NCBI GenBank assembly: GCA_021773015.1
Contig: JAJFKW010000001.1
Location: 2,029,305 to 2,093,304 of the forward strand
Length of the DNA stretch: 64,000 nt
Reading direction: 5' to 3'
Source of the DNA: Woeseia sp.
GTDB lineage: Bacteria > Pseudomonadota > Gammaproteobacteria > Steroidobacterales > Woeseiaceae
Under the pieces are notes generated by a model. The model made no database searches and had not been told where the DNA came from. It saw only the letters and a program-made list of their open reading frames with translations. The position numbers and the translations under genes are program-made. Shown here in pieces: positions 1 through 9,650 of the stretch (positions are counted from its first letter, which is position 1; each line of letters starts with the position of its first letter).

Positions 1-2448
1 GACGGACAAACGCTAGAGGATATCGCAGATGACCAAAAAAACGCCGAAGCAGCAATCGCCGCGCGAGACCGTTACAACGATGAATTACGCATAAAATGGA
101 AAAACTGCATTTCACCTAAGACGACTAACGCATCCTCTGTAACGCAGCCGAGCAGCGGCACATCGAAGTCAGATGCTACCGTTTCGGACGGTACAAAAGC
201 AGAATCTGCCAGCCAAACGACGACAAGCTCTTCTGCCGGCGAAAACAATCGGCCATGGGACGAACCGATGGACTGGACTCGATCTCTAGCGGATCGTTTG
301 ACAACGCGTTTCCCGATCAGACTTGAAATTCATATCGATGAGGACGTAAAGGGCGAGGGTGACAGATGGAACAGTCAACCGATGCCAGGCCTCGGCCTCA
401 ATGTATTCCCTTATCGACCTGATGCACTCTTTGGTTTGCCTTTTACGCCAGATGCCGTTCGCAACACGGAACGCGACTCAGGCACGGGCTTTAGCGGTAC
501 TTTCACCGATGACAATGGCGTTGGTCGTCTGACGCTCCCGACAGGATCGCTTCGTTCGGCATTACTTAACTCAGCAAATCGTTGGGCGGAAGATTCACGC
601 ACTGAGACGGATCGAAATACGGACAACTACTCGGACGACGAAGTTGACGACGAGCGACTGGACAATGCCGTCAGCCCAAGGATTCACCCAGGCGCTTGGA
701 ATGGCTCAGACAGTGAAGGAGGTTCTGCTTCATCGCGATACATTTTCGATCGTTATGGACCGAAAGGCGCGTCCGACCCACTCGATTGGCAAATCGGCGT
801 ACGCTACAACCTCGACAACTATTCGATAGACGCAATCGGACTGAAGTTCAAGCACAAGAAAGAAGACAGCGTTGTGCAAACGTTTGGTGGGTCCGGTAAG
901 CCCGGTATGTCATTCGGTGGACTTGGAAGCGATGTTTGGGACGCGATACCGTCTGGACTCAGAGTCGGAAATAGCTTTTCCTTTGGCGGAAACCTTTACG
1001 TCAGGTACGACTATCTGGAAAATGACAAGGTTGATCTAAGAGGTTTGTTCACGGTTCCGGGATCAACAGGTGTATCGAACAATCAATGTGGAGACACTGC
1101 CGCAACGCTGGAACAAGTCGGCTATACGCCGTCGGCAAGATCTCTCGTCAAATCGCTTGACGATCAATGGGCTTTTGAAAATGTTGGCATTGCAAAAGGT
1201 GAGTCGCTGCTAGGCACCAATGTCAAACCGATTGTCGTAGGCATCGTGGATACAGGTATCGATTGGAACCATTTGGACTTTGCCTGGGACAACTTGTGGC
1301 AAAACGAAAATGAAATTCCGGACAACGGTATTGACGACGACAACAATGGCTTTGTTGACGACATCATCGGCTGGGATTTCACTGCCGATGACAACAAACC
1401 GTGGGATGCAGATGGCCACGGCACGTTCGTCAGCGGCATCATTGCAGCGACCCACGGCAACGACGCGGGCATTGACGGCATTAATCCAAGCGCTAAGATC
1501 ATGATACTTAAGGCGCTGAATACTTTCGGCCGCACACGTGCAACCTATGTAGCGCAGGCTATCGTGTACGGTGTCGACAACGGTGCAAACATTATCAACA
1601 TCAGTGTATCCGGCCCCGGCTTTCCGTCAGTGGTGCAGGACGCAGTTGACTATGCGAACTCGAAAAACGTATTGGTTGTGCTGGCTGCAGGTAACAAAGG
1701 CGAAAGCATCGACAACGCCAAACCGGCAAGACTTCAAGGTGTCGTGACGGTAGCCGCGACCGGGCCGGGCGACAATCGGGCTGCATTCTCCAACACAGGC
1801 GATAGCATCAGCGTTGCCGCTCCCGGAGTCGACGTAATTAGTCTACGGGCTAGGCGTACAGATTTTCTTTACAACAACGCCGCGACTAGCTATGTACGTG
1901 GTGATGCTTTTATCGGTGAGGACAATCGATATTATCGATCGACGGGCACGTCTTTTTCCGCGCCGATTGTCAGCGGCGTTGCGAGTTTAGTGTGGGCAAA
2001 TCGTCCCGAGCTAACGGCAAATCAGGTTCGCCTCATCATTGAGCAATCGGCACGTGACATCGAAGCGCCGGGCTACGATCGTCTGACAGGATACGGCGTC
2101 GTTGACGCCAAGAGCGCATTGGCGGCAGATCCAAGATTCTATGTACTGGCATTCATACCTGCTGCAGAACGCCTCGATGTCGACGGACAGACGTTTTTAC
2201 AGATTTTGGGCACAGCAGCAGCCGATGACATGACACAAGCCATCGTTGAAATCGGCACTGGTGCTGAGCCGCTTGCCTGGACACAAGTTGGACAGCCTTT
2301 AGATGAGGCGGTGTACCTTAGCGAACTAGCGCGAATACCGGCTCAACAATTATTAGGTACGCAACACTGGACAGTTCGATTGACTGTTACACACAAGAGC
2401 GGCAAACAGCGAGAGGCGTACTATTCGCTGGATCTCGGGCCGCAGTAA
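1..2448 (+). CDS. Subtilisin-like (S8) serine protease, 5' end missing
   Basis: The reading frame is open from the first base, so the true start lies outside the window; 815 codons are visible. The catalytic tetrad of family S8 can be read: Asp in VDTGIDWNHLDF (codon ~417), His in DGHGTFVSG (~473), the oxyanion Asn in AAGN (~565) and Ser in GTSFSAPIVSG (~651). An Asp/Asn-rich stretch (NGIDDDNNGFVDD) between Asp and His looks like the calcium-binding insertion of many secreted subtilases. Upstream of the protease there is a short charged helical segment, a Ser/Thr-rich linker (codons ~38-85) and about 300 residues I do not recognise. About 110 residues follow the protease domain and may form a beta domain. 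The protein is probably exported, but the signal peptide is not in view. The family call is very safe; the substrate is unknown. Confidence 0.93.
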   Translation, partial: DGQTLEDIADDQKNAEAAIAARDRYNDELRIKWKNCISPKTTNASSVTQPSSGTSKSDATVSDGTKAESASQTTTSSSAGENNRPWDEPMDWTRSLADRLTTRFPIRLEIHIDEDVKGEGDRWNSQPMPGLGLNVFPYRPDALFGLPFTPDAVRNTERDSGTGFSGTFTDDNGVGRLTLPTGSLRSALLNSANRWAEDSRTETDRNTDNYSDDEVDDERLDNAVSPRIHPGAWNGSDSEGGSASSRYIFDRYGPKGASDPLDWQIGVRYNLDNYSIDAIGLKFKHKKEDSVVQTFGGSGKPGMSFGGLGSDVWDAIPSGLRVGNSFSFGGNLYVRYDYLENDKVDLRGLFTVPGSTGVSNNQCGDTAATLEQVGYTPSARSLVKSLDDQWAFENVGIAKGESLLGTNVKPIVVGIVDTGIDWNHLDFAWDNLWQNENEIPDNGIDDDNNGFVDDIIGWDFTADDNKPWDADGHGTFVSGIIAATHGNDAGIDGINPSAKIMILKALNTFGRTRATYVAQAIVYGVDNGANIINISVSGPGFPSVVQDAVDYANSKNVLVVLAAGNKGESIDNAKPARLQGVVTVAATGPGDNRAAFSNTGDSISVAAPGVDVISLRARRTDFLYNNAATSYVRGDAFIGEDNRYYRSTGTSFSAPIVSGVASLVWANRPELTANQVRLIIEQSARDIEAPGYDRLTGYGVVDAKSALAADPRFYVLAFIPAAERLDVDGQTFLQILGTAAADDMTQAIVEIGTGAEPLAWTQVGQPLDEAVYLSELARIPAQQLLGTQHWTVRLTVTHKSGKQREAYYSLDLGPQ

Positions 2449-2516
2449 TCGAGCTGTCAGGCGACGTATGACGGTCCGCTTTGGTACAACAACAACCTCT
2501 TTGTCGTGGATGGCAT

Positions 2517-2927
2517 ATGAATCCAGCTCGCACCCTTGTTACCTTGGCCGGCCGCCTGTTGCTCGGTCTTTATTTCATTTTTCCAGCCGTTATGAAAATT
2601 TCCAATTTCAGTGGAACGTCAGAATACATGGCGTCGCACGGAATGGCGCTTATCCCATTTTTGCTGGTCTTGACGATTGCCGTTCAATTGGCTGGCGGAC
2701 TGAGTTTAATCGTCGGTTACCGTCTGCAGATCGTGGCGTTTTTGCTCGCGGGTTTGGTATTGGCTATTAGTATCGTCTTGCACGATTTTTGGACGCTCGA
2801 CGAGGGCTTGCAGAGAGCGCATGAAACGCAAAACTTCGTCAAAAATATGGGCATCATGGCGGGTCTGCTAATTTTGGCTGGCGGACACACACCCAACGAA
2901 CTGCAATTTCTAAATCGAAGTCGTTAA
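2517..2927 (+). CDS. DoxX-family small membrane protein
   Basis: 136 residues with four hydrophobic segments. The N-terminal pattern LAGRLLLGLYFIFPAVMKI is typical of the DoxX family of four-helix inner-membrane proteins, some of which act in redox or thiosulfate metabolism. I chose the ATG at 2517 because it directly precedes the first membrane helix; an in-frame TTG at 2481 would add 12 unlikely residues. The gene follows the S8 protease by about 70 bp on the same strand and ends just before a strong hairpin terminator. The role here is unknown. Confidence 0.8.
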   Translation: MNPARTLVTLAGRLLLGLYFIFPAVMKISNFSGTSEYMASHGMALIPFLLVLTIAVQLAGGLSLIVGYRLQIVAFLLAGLVLAISIVLHDFWTLDEGLQRAHETQNFVKNMGIMAGLLILAGGHTPNELQFLNRSR

Positions 2928-2951
2928 GCCATTGCGTTTCTCTTAGGCAAG

Positions 2952-2986
2952 AAAAACCTGCGCAACGGTTTGCTACGCAGGTTTTT
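2952..2986. terminator. Bidirectional rho-independent terminator
   Basis: A perfect 11-bp inverted repeat (AAAAACCTGCG at 2952-2962, CGCAGGTTTTT at 2976-2986) encloses a 13-nt loop. The A-run on one side and the T-run on the other make it usable from both strands. It lies between two convergent genes, DoxX (+) and a TonB receptor (-), so it probably terminates both. Confidence 0.85.
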
Positions 2987-3068
2987 GTCGTACCGTGTGC
3001 TGATCTATACGTCTGGGCTCAGAACTTATAACCTAGCCGATCGACCGTACCGTTCTAAATATCTAGAC

Positions 3069-5513
3069 TTAGAATCTATATCCGAGCCGAACGCCGTAGG
3101 TTTGCGGCGGCTCAAACGTCCCTGTGCAATTGAATACGGGGTTTGGCGTCGATGTTGCGGAGCCGACCGCAGACCCGCATCCCGATCCGTTAAAAATGTC
3201 ATCATCTTCAAGATTGAAAATGAAGGCCTCGCCGTAGAACTTGCCATCACCATGTTCGTATCCAAGCGTAACGTTGGTCTTGGTGTAGTCATCGCGCGCG
3301 CCTGCACCAGCAGGCCCGATAGTGCGATTACTGATATCGAAGAACGACTCCGTTTCATAGTGGAACTGAATTTGCGGCGTCCAAGTACCACCCAAACCCT
3401 CAAACGTTGCCGGAATAACGCTTAGCGTCAAATTAAAATCTGGGGCACGTGGCAGATCATTTCCGGAGACATCAACTTCAGCGCCCGTAAAATCATCTTG
3501 GAAGCCGACAAACTCATCGAACTCAGCTGACAAATATCCCAACGCAAGATTGGCAGAACCCGTCTCGCCAAATAACAAAGTACCTTCGGCTTCGAACCCC
3601 CAAATCGTCGATTCTGCGGCATTGAATGTTATGTTGGTTCGAGTGCCGTCAACTGGGTTAGTGAATATCGCCGCTTGCTGCATATCTGTGTAGTCATAAT
3701 AGAAGGCTGCCAAATTGAGGCGTCCTCGACCCTCCAACAGATCCATTTTCGCGCCAAATTCTAGCGCAATAATTTCTTCTGGCTCGAACACGAACAGCTC
3801 GCCGTTGTCGGTAGTACCCTGGCTACCTCGGTTCCAACCGCCAGATTTAAAGCCTGTGCTTATTTTGGCGTAGGTAAATACGCTATCGTTTACGTGCCAA
3901 TCAACGCCGACATTCCAAGTTACCTCCGACCAATCCGGATTGGAGACTTGCGGAATTCCGGCGTCCCTCATGTCTTGATCGGAAGATCCACCAATGTTGA
4001 ATGACCTTCCTGTCGGATCGCCGTTAGTGCCATTGTTGATAAAGAACACGTTAAACGTGCTGCCCGATTCAGGATCGGCGAAATTGCCACCTTTGTCTTT
4101 TTCATCACGTGTCCAACGTACACCAGCGTTGAGATTGACCGCATCGGTAACCGCGAAAGATTCGCTAAAAAACACTGCAAACGACTCGTTGGTTAGGTCT
4201 CTATCGATGAACTGCACAATTTGCTCATCAAAGCCGAACATACTCACCGGACCGGGTGCCATTCCAGCGTTGCGAGTTGAATCCCTCGCCAGATCAACCT
4301 GGAAAATACCGTTAATCGTCTCTTCCAGGTAGAACAAGCCTGCTATCCATTGAAAGCGGTTGTCGGTATTCGAAGATAGTCGAATTTCGTGCGAGATTGT
4401 CTCCGATTCGGTCGACTCGATGATCGATGCATCTGACGCAAAGCCGTTGGCAATAATCGCACCGCCATCATCGTCGTCCATGAATTGCCGGTTATGTGAA
4501 CGAAATGCCCCTTGATAGAAAAGATCTGATCCATCGAAACCGTGATCGATTTGAATACGGAAATTGTTATCGTGATTATCGCGAAGACCCTGCGTATTGA
4601 GGGGGTTATTCTCGATCGGATTTGCGGCGTTATTGCAGGTGATGGGGGCGCCGTTCGGCTGTGCCGCCGTAGCGGTCGTCAATCCGAAAGGTGCGAGTTC
4701 CGCTTCCGACAAGCAACCGAGGTTGCTCAGCGCCTGGCCGACACCATTACGATCGTAGCGCTCGCCGGTAAACAGGACAGACGTATTGTCGCCCGCATCC
4801 CACAGTACGTGTGCGCGAAACGCAGCTTCGTCAGCGTCATTCGCATCTTCGCGAATTCCGGTTGACAGCGGTCCACCATTGTTCGAATAGCCGTCACGTG
4901 AGTTGCGCATAAATGAGCCGCGAAATGCGACTTTGTCGTTAATCGGGATATTGGCGGCACCGCTGGCGACAAATTGACTGAAATTGCCGAAACCAAGCTC
5001 CAACTCTGCTGACGTTTCACCTTGGACCGGCTTTTTGGAAATGACGTTGACTACGCCCGATGTACTGTTTCGACCGTACAACGTGCCCTGAGGGCCACGC
5101 AATATCTCCACACGTTCGGTATCGAAGAAATAGGCATTCGCACCCGAGAGTCGCGGCACGTAATTGCCATCAACATGAAAGCCGGTTGTCGGATCTGCGC
5201 CGTTACGCACGTCGGTACCGGCAACACCGCGCATCACGATAATTAATCCGTCACGATTGGCCTCCGAGTTGACATCCACGTTAGGTACTATTTCCGCCAG
5301 AGTATCTGGATCCAGGACACCTGCACGCGATAATTGGTCGCCAGTAAAGGCCGTAACTGCAACCGCCGCATCTTGTAGAGATTGCTCGCGTTTTTGCGCC
5401 GTTACGACGATTTCCTCCAATACGTTCTGCGCGAACGCGCTGGACATTAGAAACAGCGTGCCGATAAATACTGCGGAACACTTTCGAAAACTTAAATTGC
5501 TGAGTGACTTCAC
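3069..5513 (-). CDS. TonB-dependent outer-membrane receptor
   Basis: 814 residues. A signal peptide ends near SSAFAQ. It is followed by the TonB box/plug start LEEIVVTAQKREQSLQD, the plug pattern VEILRGPQGTLYGRNSTSG (about 130-150) and a long beta-barrel ending in the classic aromatic C-terminus YGVRLGYRF. It belongs to the large group of proteobacterial receptors that import substrates such as carbohydrates, polyphenols or siderophores; the ligand cannot be read from sequence. It is divergent from a MarR-type regulator, with palindromes in the shared 228-bp gap, so regulation by that protein is likely. An A/T-flanked hairpin terminates it downstream. Confidence 0.93.
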   Translation of the reverse strand: MKSLSNLSFRKCSAVFIGTLFLMSSAFAQNVLEEIVVTAQKREQSLQDAAVAVTAFTGDQLSRAGVLDPDTLAEIVPNVDVNSEANRDGLIIVMRGVAGTDVRNGADPTTGFHVDGNYVPRLSGANAYFFDTERVEILRGPQGTLYGRNSTSGVVNVISKKPVQGETSAELELGFGNFSQFVASGAANIPINDKVAFRGSFMRNSRDGYSNNGGPLSTGIREDANDADEAAFRAHVLWDAGDNTSVLFTGERYDRNGVGQALSNLGCLSEAELAPFGLTTATAAQPNGAPITCNNAANPIENNPLNTQGLRDNHDNNFRIQIDHGFDGSDLFYQGAFRSHNRQFMDDDDGGAIIANGFASDASIIESTESETISHEIRLSSNTDNRFQWIAGLFYLEETINGIFQVDLARDSTRNAGMAPGPVSMFGFDEQIVQFIDRDLTNESFAVFFSESFAVTDAVNLNAGVRWTRDEKDKGGNFADPESGSTFNVFFINNGTNGDPTGRSFNIGGSSDQDMRDAGIPQVSNPDWSEVTWNVGVDWHVNDSVFTYAKISTGFKSGGWNRGSQGTTDNGELFVFEPEEIIALEFGAKMDLLEGRGRLNLAAFYYDYTDMQQAAIFTNPVDGTRTNITFNAAESTIWGFEAEGTLLFGETGSANLALGYLSAEFDEFVGFQDDFTGAEVDVSGNDLPRAPDFNLTLSVIPATFEGLGGTWTPQIQFHYETESFFDISNRTIGPAGAGARDDYTKTNVTLGYEHGDGKFYGEAFIFNLEDDDIFNGSGCGSAVGSATSTPNPVFNCTGTFEPPQTYGVRLGYRF

Positions 5514-5592
5514 AAGCTTCCCCCCGGATTAGCGAGTTACGCACAATTGCGGACAAAAACGTAGACCTGGAGCGACACCGCCCCAAATCTGC

Positions 5593-5608
5593 ACTAGTAC
5601 ACGCTAGT
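5593..5608. promoter_or_regulatory. Palindrome ACTAG-N6-CTAGT, possible operator
   Basis: A perfect 5+5 bp inverted repeat with a 6-bp spacer, in the gap between the divergent TonB receptor and MarR gene. It is short enough to occur by chance. It gains weight only from its position next to a second, longer palindrome at 5615-5630. Confidence 0.3.
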
Positions 5609-5614
5609 TCGAGG

Positions 5615-5630
5615 AAAGTTAGCTGACTTT
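5615..5630. promoter_or_regulatory. 16-bp near-perfect palindrome, candidate MarR operator
   Basis: The sequence AAAGTTAGCTGACTTT is a 16-bp palindrome with a single mismatched pair. MarR-family dimers typically bind palindromes of this size between divergently transcribed genes. It lies about 100 bp upstream of the TonB receptor start and about 110 bp upstream of the MarR gene. The operator role is inferred from position and symmetry only. Confidence 0.45.
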
Positions 5631-5741
5631 AGTTTCAAATTCAACTATGCTAAACGCTTGTTTTGCCATAGTATTCGGTTGATTCGGCAAGTTTTGGCTG
5701 GTTTTATACGCGCTGAATCAATGCCAGGAGTATGCATATTT

Positions 5742-6263
5742 ATGAATAGGGTCAAAGTTGCGTCGGCCGAACAATTGCCTCACGAGAGCATTGAAATAGT
5801 GCAATTCGACGATGATTTCGACTTCGATAATCATCTGCCCTACTGCCTTGCGCGCGCCGCAAACGCCGTTCGGTCGGTGACCACACCGAGCTATCTGGCT
5901 GCTGCCAGCAGCCAGTGTTCACTGGGGGTGCGGGAATTTAGAGTACTTGTCATCGTGGCGCGATATGGTCCCGTTTCACCAGCAAAAATCGCAAAAAAAA
6001 CCGGTTTGGATCGGGCTACCGTAACGCGCGCACTCGCGACGCTCAAAGACCTGGCGCTCGTTCACGACGTAAAAAATGCGCGTGACGGCCGCGGCAAATA
6101 CATTGTACTGAGCAAACAGGGCGGCGACCTATGCGATCAGTTCTTTCCGCTGATGAAATCAAAAGGGGAAGTTATCGCGGCGGTCTTTACGAAAGACGAA
6201 CAAGCGCTGCTGTTAAGCATGTTAAACCGCCTGTTCGAGCATACTGAAACGCTGCTTCCGTAG
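5742..6263 (+). CDS. MarR-family transcriptional regulator
   Basis: 173 residues. A winged helix-turn-helix is visible: SPAKIAKKTGLDRATVTRAL is the helix-turn-helix and ARDGRGKYIVLSKQG is the wing, as in MarR proteins that bind DNA as dimers and usually respond to small ligands. The ATG at 5742 is chosen because an AGGAG lies 11 nt upstream; an in-frame ATG at 5721 and a TTG at 5658 would give longer forms without a better ribosome-binding site. It is divergent from the TonB receptor, the most likely target, and probably autoregulated. The acidic N-terminal segment (about residues 15-30) is unusual but not diagnostic. Confidence 0.82.
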   Translation: MNRVKVASAEQLPHESIEIVQFDDDFDFDNHLPYCLARAANAVRSVTTPSYLAAASSQCSLGVREFRVLVIVARYGPVSPAKIAKKTGLDRATVTRALATLKDLALVHDVKNARDGRGKYIVLSKQGGDLCDQFFPLMKSKGEVIAAVFTKDEQALLLSMLNRLFEHTETLLP

Positions 6264-6433
6264 AATCACCAGCCGCGCTCGATTAACGCGATTGTGCTTC
6301 GCCAATTATTTGAAATTTCAACTACTCTGCAATATGCTTCGCCGCGCGCCGACCAGCAGCGGCGACGAAGCGCCTTAGTGCGTCTACAGGCAATTCATAT
6401 TCAGTCGGGCGGCGCGCAAATCGAGGCAAAACA

Positions 6434-7027
6434 ATGACCACGGAAAATTCTTATCACGTCGGCGAACAAGCAACCGAAGCGGGCGACCCTACGCAATTCG
6501 CGCCCGGTCCATTCAAGAAGTCCAGACCGCCAGAGCCGCTTCGATTTGAAGTAAACATGGTGGCCGAGGCACACGACCGGCAGAAAAAAACGGCCGTCGT
6601 TCAAGTCAACATACCCGGATTTAGTCCGGTAAAGCTGTATTGCGATGAGCAGCCCCCAGTAGGTGACGACACCGCACCGCCGCCGCTGGCATTTTTCACG
6701 GCGGGCATCGGTTTTTGTTTGCTCACTCACCTGACTGACATTCTGACTGCACGCAAGATTGAGGTGACATCAATGCGTCTGGAACAGCGCGTTCGATTCA
6801 TGACTAATCTCGGTACCATGCGCGATCTTGGGCACACAACAGAGGGGCAATGCGAACATGTGGAAACACACGTTATCATTGATAGCCCGGAGCCCGAAGA
6901 TCGCATCAAAGGCTTGTTAGCCGAAGCTGAAGGGTCTTGCATGGCACACTTTGCATTGCGCAACCCGATTCCTTGGTCGACGCGGCTGATTCTGAATGAT
7001 CAGGAAGTTGTATCACGGGAAGGATGA
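6434..7027 (+). CDS. OsmC/Ohr-family protein
   Basis: 197 residues. The OsmC fold carries two redox cysteines that reduce organic hydroperoxides; here they appear as Cys95 (GIGFCLLTHL) and Cys169 (AEGSCMAHFAL). The PPPLAFFTAG stretch before the first Cys fits the family, in which a proline-rich segment precedes the active helix. The protein is longer than a typical 140-residue OsmC because of an N-terminal extension of about 40 residues. A GAGG seven bases upstream supports the ATG at 6434. It may protect against peroxides, but many family members have no known substrate. Confidence 0.78.
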   Translation: MTTENSYHVGEQATEAGDPTQFAPGPFKKSRPPEPLRFEVNMVAEAHDRQKKTAVVQVNIPGFSPVKLYCDEQPPVGDDTAPPPLAFFTAGIGFCLLTHLTDILTARKIEVTSMRLEQRVRFMTNLGTMRDLGHTTEGQCEHVETHVIIDSPEPEDRIKGLLAEAEGSCMAHFALRNPIPWSTRLILNDQEVVSREG

Positions 7028-7085
7028 TGAATCCGGCAATCGGAATGCAGGCGCACGTCCAATACCGAAGCTCAACGGAGTGCTA

Positions 7086-8516
7086 ATGACCATTCGCAAC
7101 ACGATGCTATTGCTCGCAATCCTACTCGCAGGACGTCCGGTCATTGCCGAGCAAAGCGATAGCCACGACTATTTCACCGACAACCGGGAAATGATACGCA
7201 ATGGCGTGCAGGCGATTTTGATGTGCAATGGTCTATTCACTAGCCACAGATCCATTGAACTTGTATTTGCCCAAGAGTTGGCCTATTTAGATGAACCCGT
7301 CGGTTCTGTTGAGGGCGGTGAGTACACCGTAGACAACGAACTCCGCGCAGTCGCCGTTGGCGGCCCGACGGCTGGCACAACAATCCACGCGGCATTCCGC
7401 GACGGCATTGGCTGTGTTGTGATGCCACCGGATCAGTCCTTTGACGACATTGGCGAATTGCCGATGCTCGAGTTGGCATATCCGAATTTCGAGCCTGCCG
7501 AAACGCCGTGGCCGAATGGTGATCTGCTGCCTAACTCTGATATTCCAGTGTCAATAAATAGAGATTTATTGCAAGCCGCATCGGACTGGGCTTTCGATCG
7601 CGCTTCTGCCGAGCAAGATACGTTAAGCCTGATTGTTGTTCACGACGGCAACATTGTTCTCGAACGATACGCAGACGGCATTGACATGCACACTCGAACG
7701 CGCACTTGGTCAACGGCAAAGAGTATTGCCGTCACCTTGATTGGTATCCTAGTTGACCAAGGAAAAATGGCACTCGACGAACCGCTGGACATTGATTGGG
7801 AGCCGACGCTTGATGGGGCCGATTTCGATCCGAGAAACGAGATAACGCTGCGCAATGTGTTGAATATGTCGAGTGGCCTCTATCCAGTTGACAGTTTCGG
7901 CAAAGAATATGCCACCGGATCAGGTCTCGCCTATTGGGCTGGCGCAAGCTCTATTGAAGGCATGCGTGATCGAGGTTTAGTGCGTCAGCCCGGCACTTTT
8001 TGGGACTACGAGAATTACGACACGTTGTTGGCTGTTTTCGCCATGAAGCAAGCACTGGGTGATGAAGCGACTTATCAACAATATCCGCGCAGAGCGTTAC
8101 TTGACAAAATCGGTATGCGAAACACGTTGGTCAGCACCGATCGGTTCCATGACTTTATTCTAAGTAGCCAGGTTTATGCGAATGCTCGCGATCTGGCGCG
8201 ATTTGGAATGCTCTATCAACAAGGCGGTGTTTGGGGCGGCGAGCGACTTTTGTCGACGGAGTGGATCGACTTCGTTCGCACGCCAGCGCCTGCGACGGCC
8301 GAGCGAGGCAAATTCTACGGTGGACAGTGGTGGCTGGTGCCCGATGACCGGACCGACGTGCCCGGAAATGCATATTCGACTGCCGGCAATAGGGGCCAAT
8401 TCGTCATTGTTGTACCGTCACAAGATTTAGTGATTGTGCGTCGCGGTCTCGACTACGGCCAGCAGGGATTCAATCGTTGGGACCTGACACGCGAGGTTCT
8501 CAAAGCGTTCAAATAA
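7086..8516 (+). CDS. Exported serine hydrolase, class C beta-lactamase fold
   Basis: 476 residues. The GGAG at 7077-7080, five bases before the ATG, fixes the start and gives a clean signal peptide ending near PVIA. The beta-lactamase-type catalytic motifs are visible: S-x-x-K as STAK (Ser209, Lys212) and Y-x-N as YEN (Tyr308). The C-terminal region around YSTAGNRGQF stands where the KTG-like motif is expected. Such proteins include esterases, D-aminopeptidases and 6-aminohexanoate-dimer hydrolases, and most are not antibiotic-resistance enzymes. The first ~120 residues after the signal peptide form an extra domain I do not recognise. The gene closely follows the OsmC gene, with a gap of about 58 bp. 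Confidence 0.85.
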   Translation: MTIRNTMLLLAILLAGRPVIAEQSDSHDYFTDNREMIRNGVQAILMCNGLFTSHRSIELVFAQELAYLDEPVGSVEGGEYTVDNELRAVAVGGPTAGTTIHAAFRDGIGCVVMPPDQSFDDIGELPMLELAYPNFEPAETPWPNGDLLPNSDIPVSINRDLLQAASDWAFDRASAEQDTLSLIVVHDGNIVLERYADGIDMHTRTRTWSTAKSIAVTLIGILVDQGKMALDEPLDIDWEPTLDGADFDPRNEITLRNVLNMSSGLYPVDSFGKEYATGSGLAYWAGASSIEGMRDRGLVRQPGTFWDYENYDTLLAVFAMKQALGDEATYQQYPRRALLDKIGMRNTLVSTDRFHDFILSSQVYANARDLARFGMLYQQGGVWGGERLLSTEWIDFVRTPAPATAERGKFYGGQWWLVPDDRTDVPGNAYSTAGNRGQFVIVVPSQDLVIVRRGLDYGQQGFNRWDLTREVLKAFK

Positions 8517-8582
8517 TATCTCCGTATCAACCTGAGAATATGCCGCGTATACAATCCATCGGTCGGCAGCGTAGTGACGAAG

Positions 8583-9650
8583 TTAAAACGAGTAAATAGT
8601 TGCGCTATCGATAACCTGCTGACCCTCGAGCATGCCGCCTACAGTCAACCATCCGCTGCCGAATGACGCTAAGCCACGATGGTCCATCGTCGGCTCATTA
8701 CTCTGCCGTAATGATTGCCAAGTAAGAGAACGCAGGTCGAAAAATAGCAAATCGGCAGACGGGTTCGAGGGACTACCGTCATATCCAATGCCATCGTAGT
8801 TGTACGGGTTTGTGCTTCCACCGATAAAAAGTACGCCGTGCTTTTTTTCGATGCCGGCCGCTGCCATTCGATAGCGTGCAGCACCTGGGTGGTAATCTAT
8901 CGTGCGCCAATCGATTCTCCTGCTGTCACGCTCATCAATTTTTCCAATGTAGCATTCGGAATTCGCCACGAACTCACGCGCCGCATCTCTGTTAATTTTT
9001 ACCGATACACCGTCGCAATAAACGACTTGATTTCCAACAATACCCCCCGCATGCCCAAAAACGGCGCTACCGGGAATAGGTGTTGCCTGCGCCCATGAAT
9101 CTTCCGAAGTGTCGTAACGCTGAACAAGATTGACGTTCCCTAAATCGTGCCAACCGCTCACCAGGTATATGAAACGATTCTTGTAAGGCACGGCGACCGC
9201 ATCGTCCACCGGAATCGGCATGTCCTTTCTAGTACTGAATTCTTCTGTCACTGGGTTAAATGAGTGGGACCATGGCGTTGAAACCTCCGTGCCATCCGCC
9301 GCCACCGTGTAGCCACCAAATACATATGCCAGCTCGCCAATAGATTCAGCCACACTTGCAAGCCTGCCAACACCACCCGGGACTGCCTTGCCTTGTCGCC
9401 AAAGCTCCGTCCGAGAATTGAATACAAAAGTAGTGTCAAGCGTGTCCGCGTGCGATTTAGTGCTGCCGAGACCGTTGAAACTGACGACGTATTGATCGTC
9501 TCCTACAGAAACTGTGGTTACCGCATTATTGGTTAACGGCATTGGCAAAGCCGGCAAATCTCCGATACGCAATGTGGGCGTTTCTGCCGCGACGAGCGAC
9601 ACGCACAGAAGGGTCGTGTAAAAGAGCAATGTCTGGGGCATCAATTTCAT
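8583..9650 (-). CDS. Secreted kelch-repeat beta-propeller protein
   Basis: 355 residues with a signal peptide ending near LVAAE. Kelch-like repeats recur, for example ELAYVFGGYTV, NRFIYLVSGWHD, GVLFIGGSTNPYN and GWLTVGGM, each with the Gly-Gly and following aromatic or hydrophobic residues of propeller blades. It resembles periplasmic kelch proteins such as the N-acetylneuraminate epimerase group, but I see no catalytic signature that would prove an enzyme. It is convergent with the serine hydrolase gene and has no obvious operon partner. Confidence 0.75.
   Translation of the reverse strand: MKLMPQTLLFYTTLLCVSLVAAETPTLRIGDLPALPMPLTNNAVTTVSVGDDQYVVSFNGLGSTKSHADTLDTTFVFNSRTELWRQGKAVPGGVGRLASVAESIGELAYVFGGYTVAADGTEVSTPWSHSFNPVTEEFSTRKDMPIPVDDAVAVPYKNRFIYLVSGWHDLGNVNLVQRYDTSEDSWAQATPIPGSAVFGHAGGIVGNQVVYCDGVSVKINRDAAREFVANSECYIGKIDERDSRRIDWRTIDYHPGAARYRMAAAGIEKKHGVLFIGGSTNPYNYDGIGYDGSPSNPSADLLFFDLRSLTWQSLRQSNEPTMDHRGLASFGSGWLTVGGMLEGQQVIDSATIYSF

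Noticed and set aside
7086-8516. Beta-lactamase resistance gene
   Set aside because: The motifs fit the broad serine hydrolase family; nothing suggests antibiotic hydrolysis, and most such proteins are esterases or peptidases.
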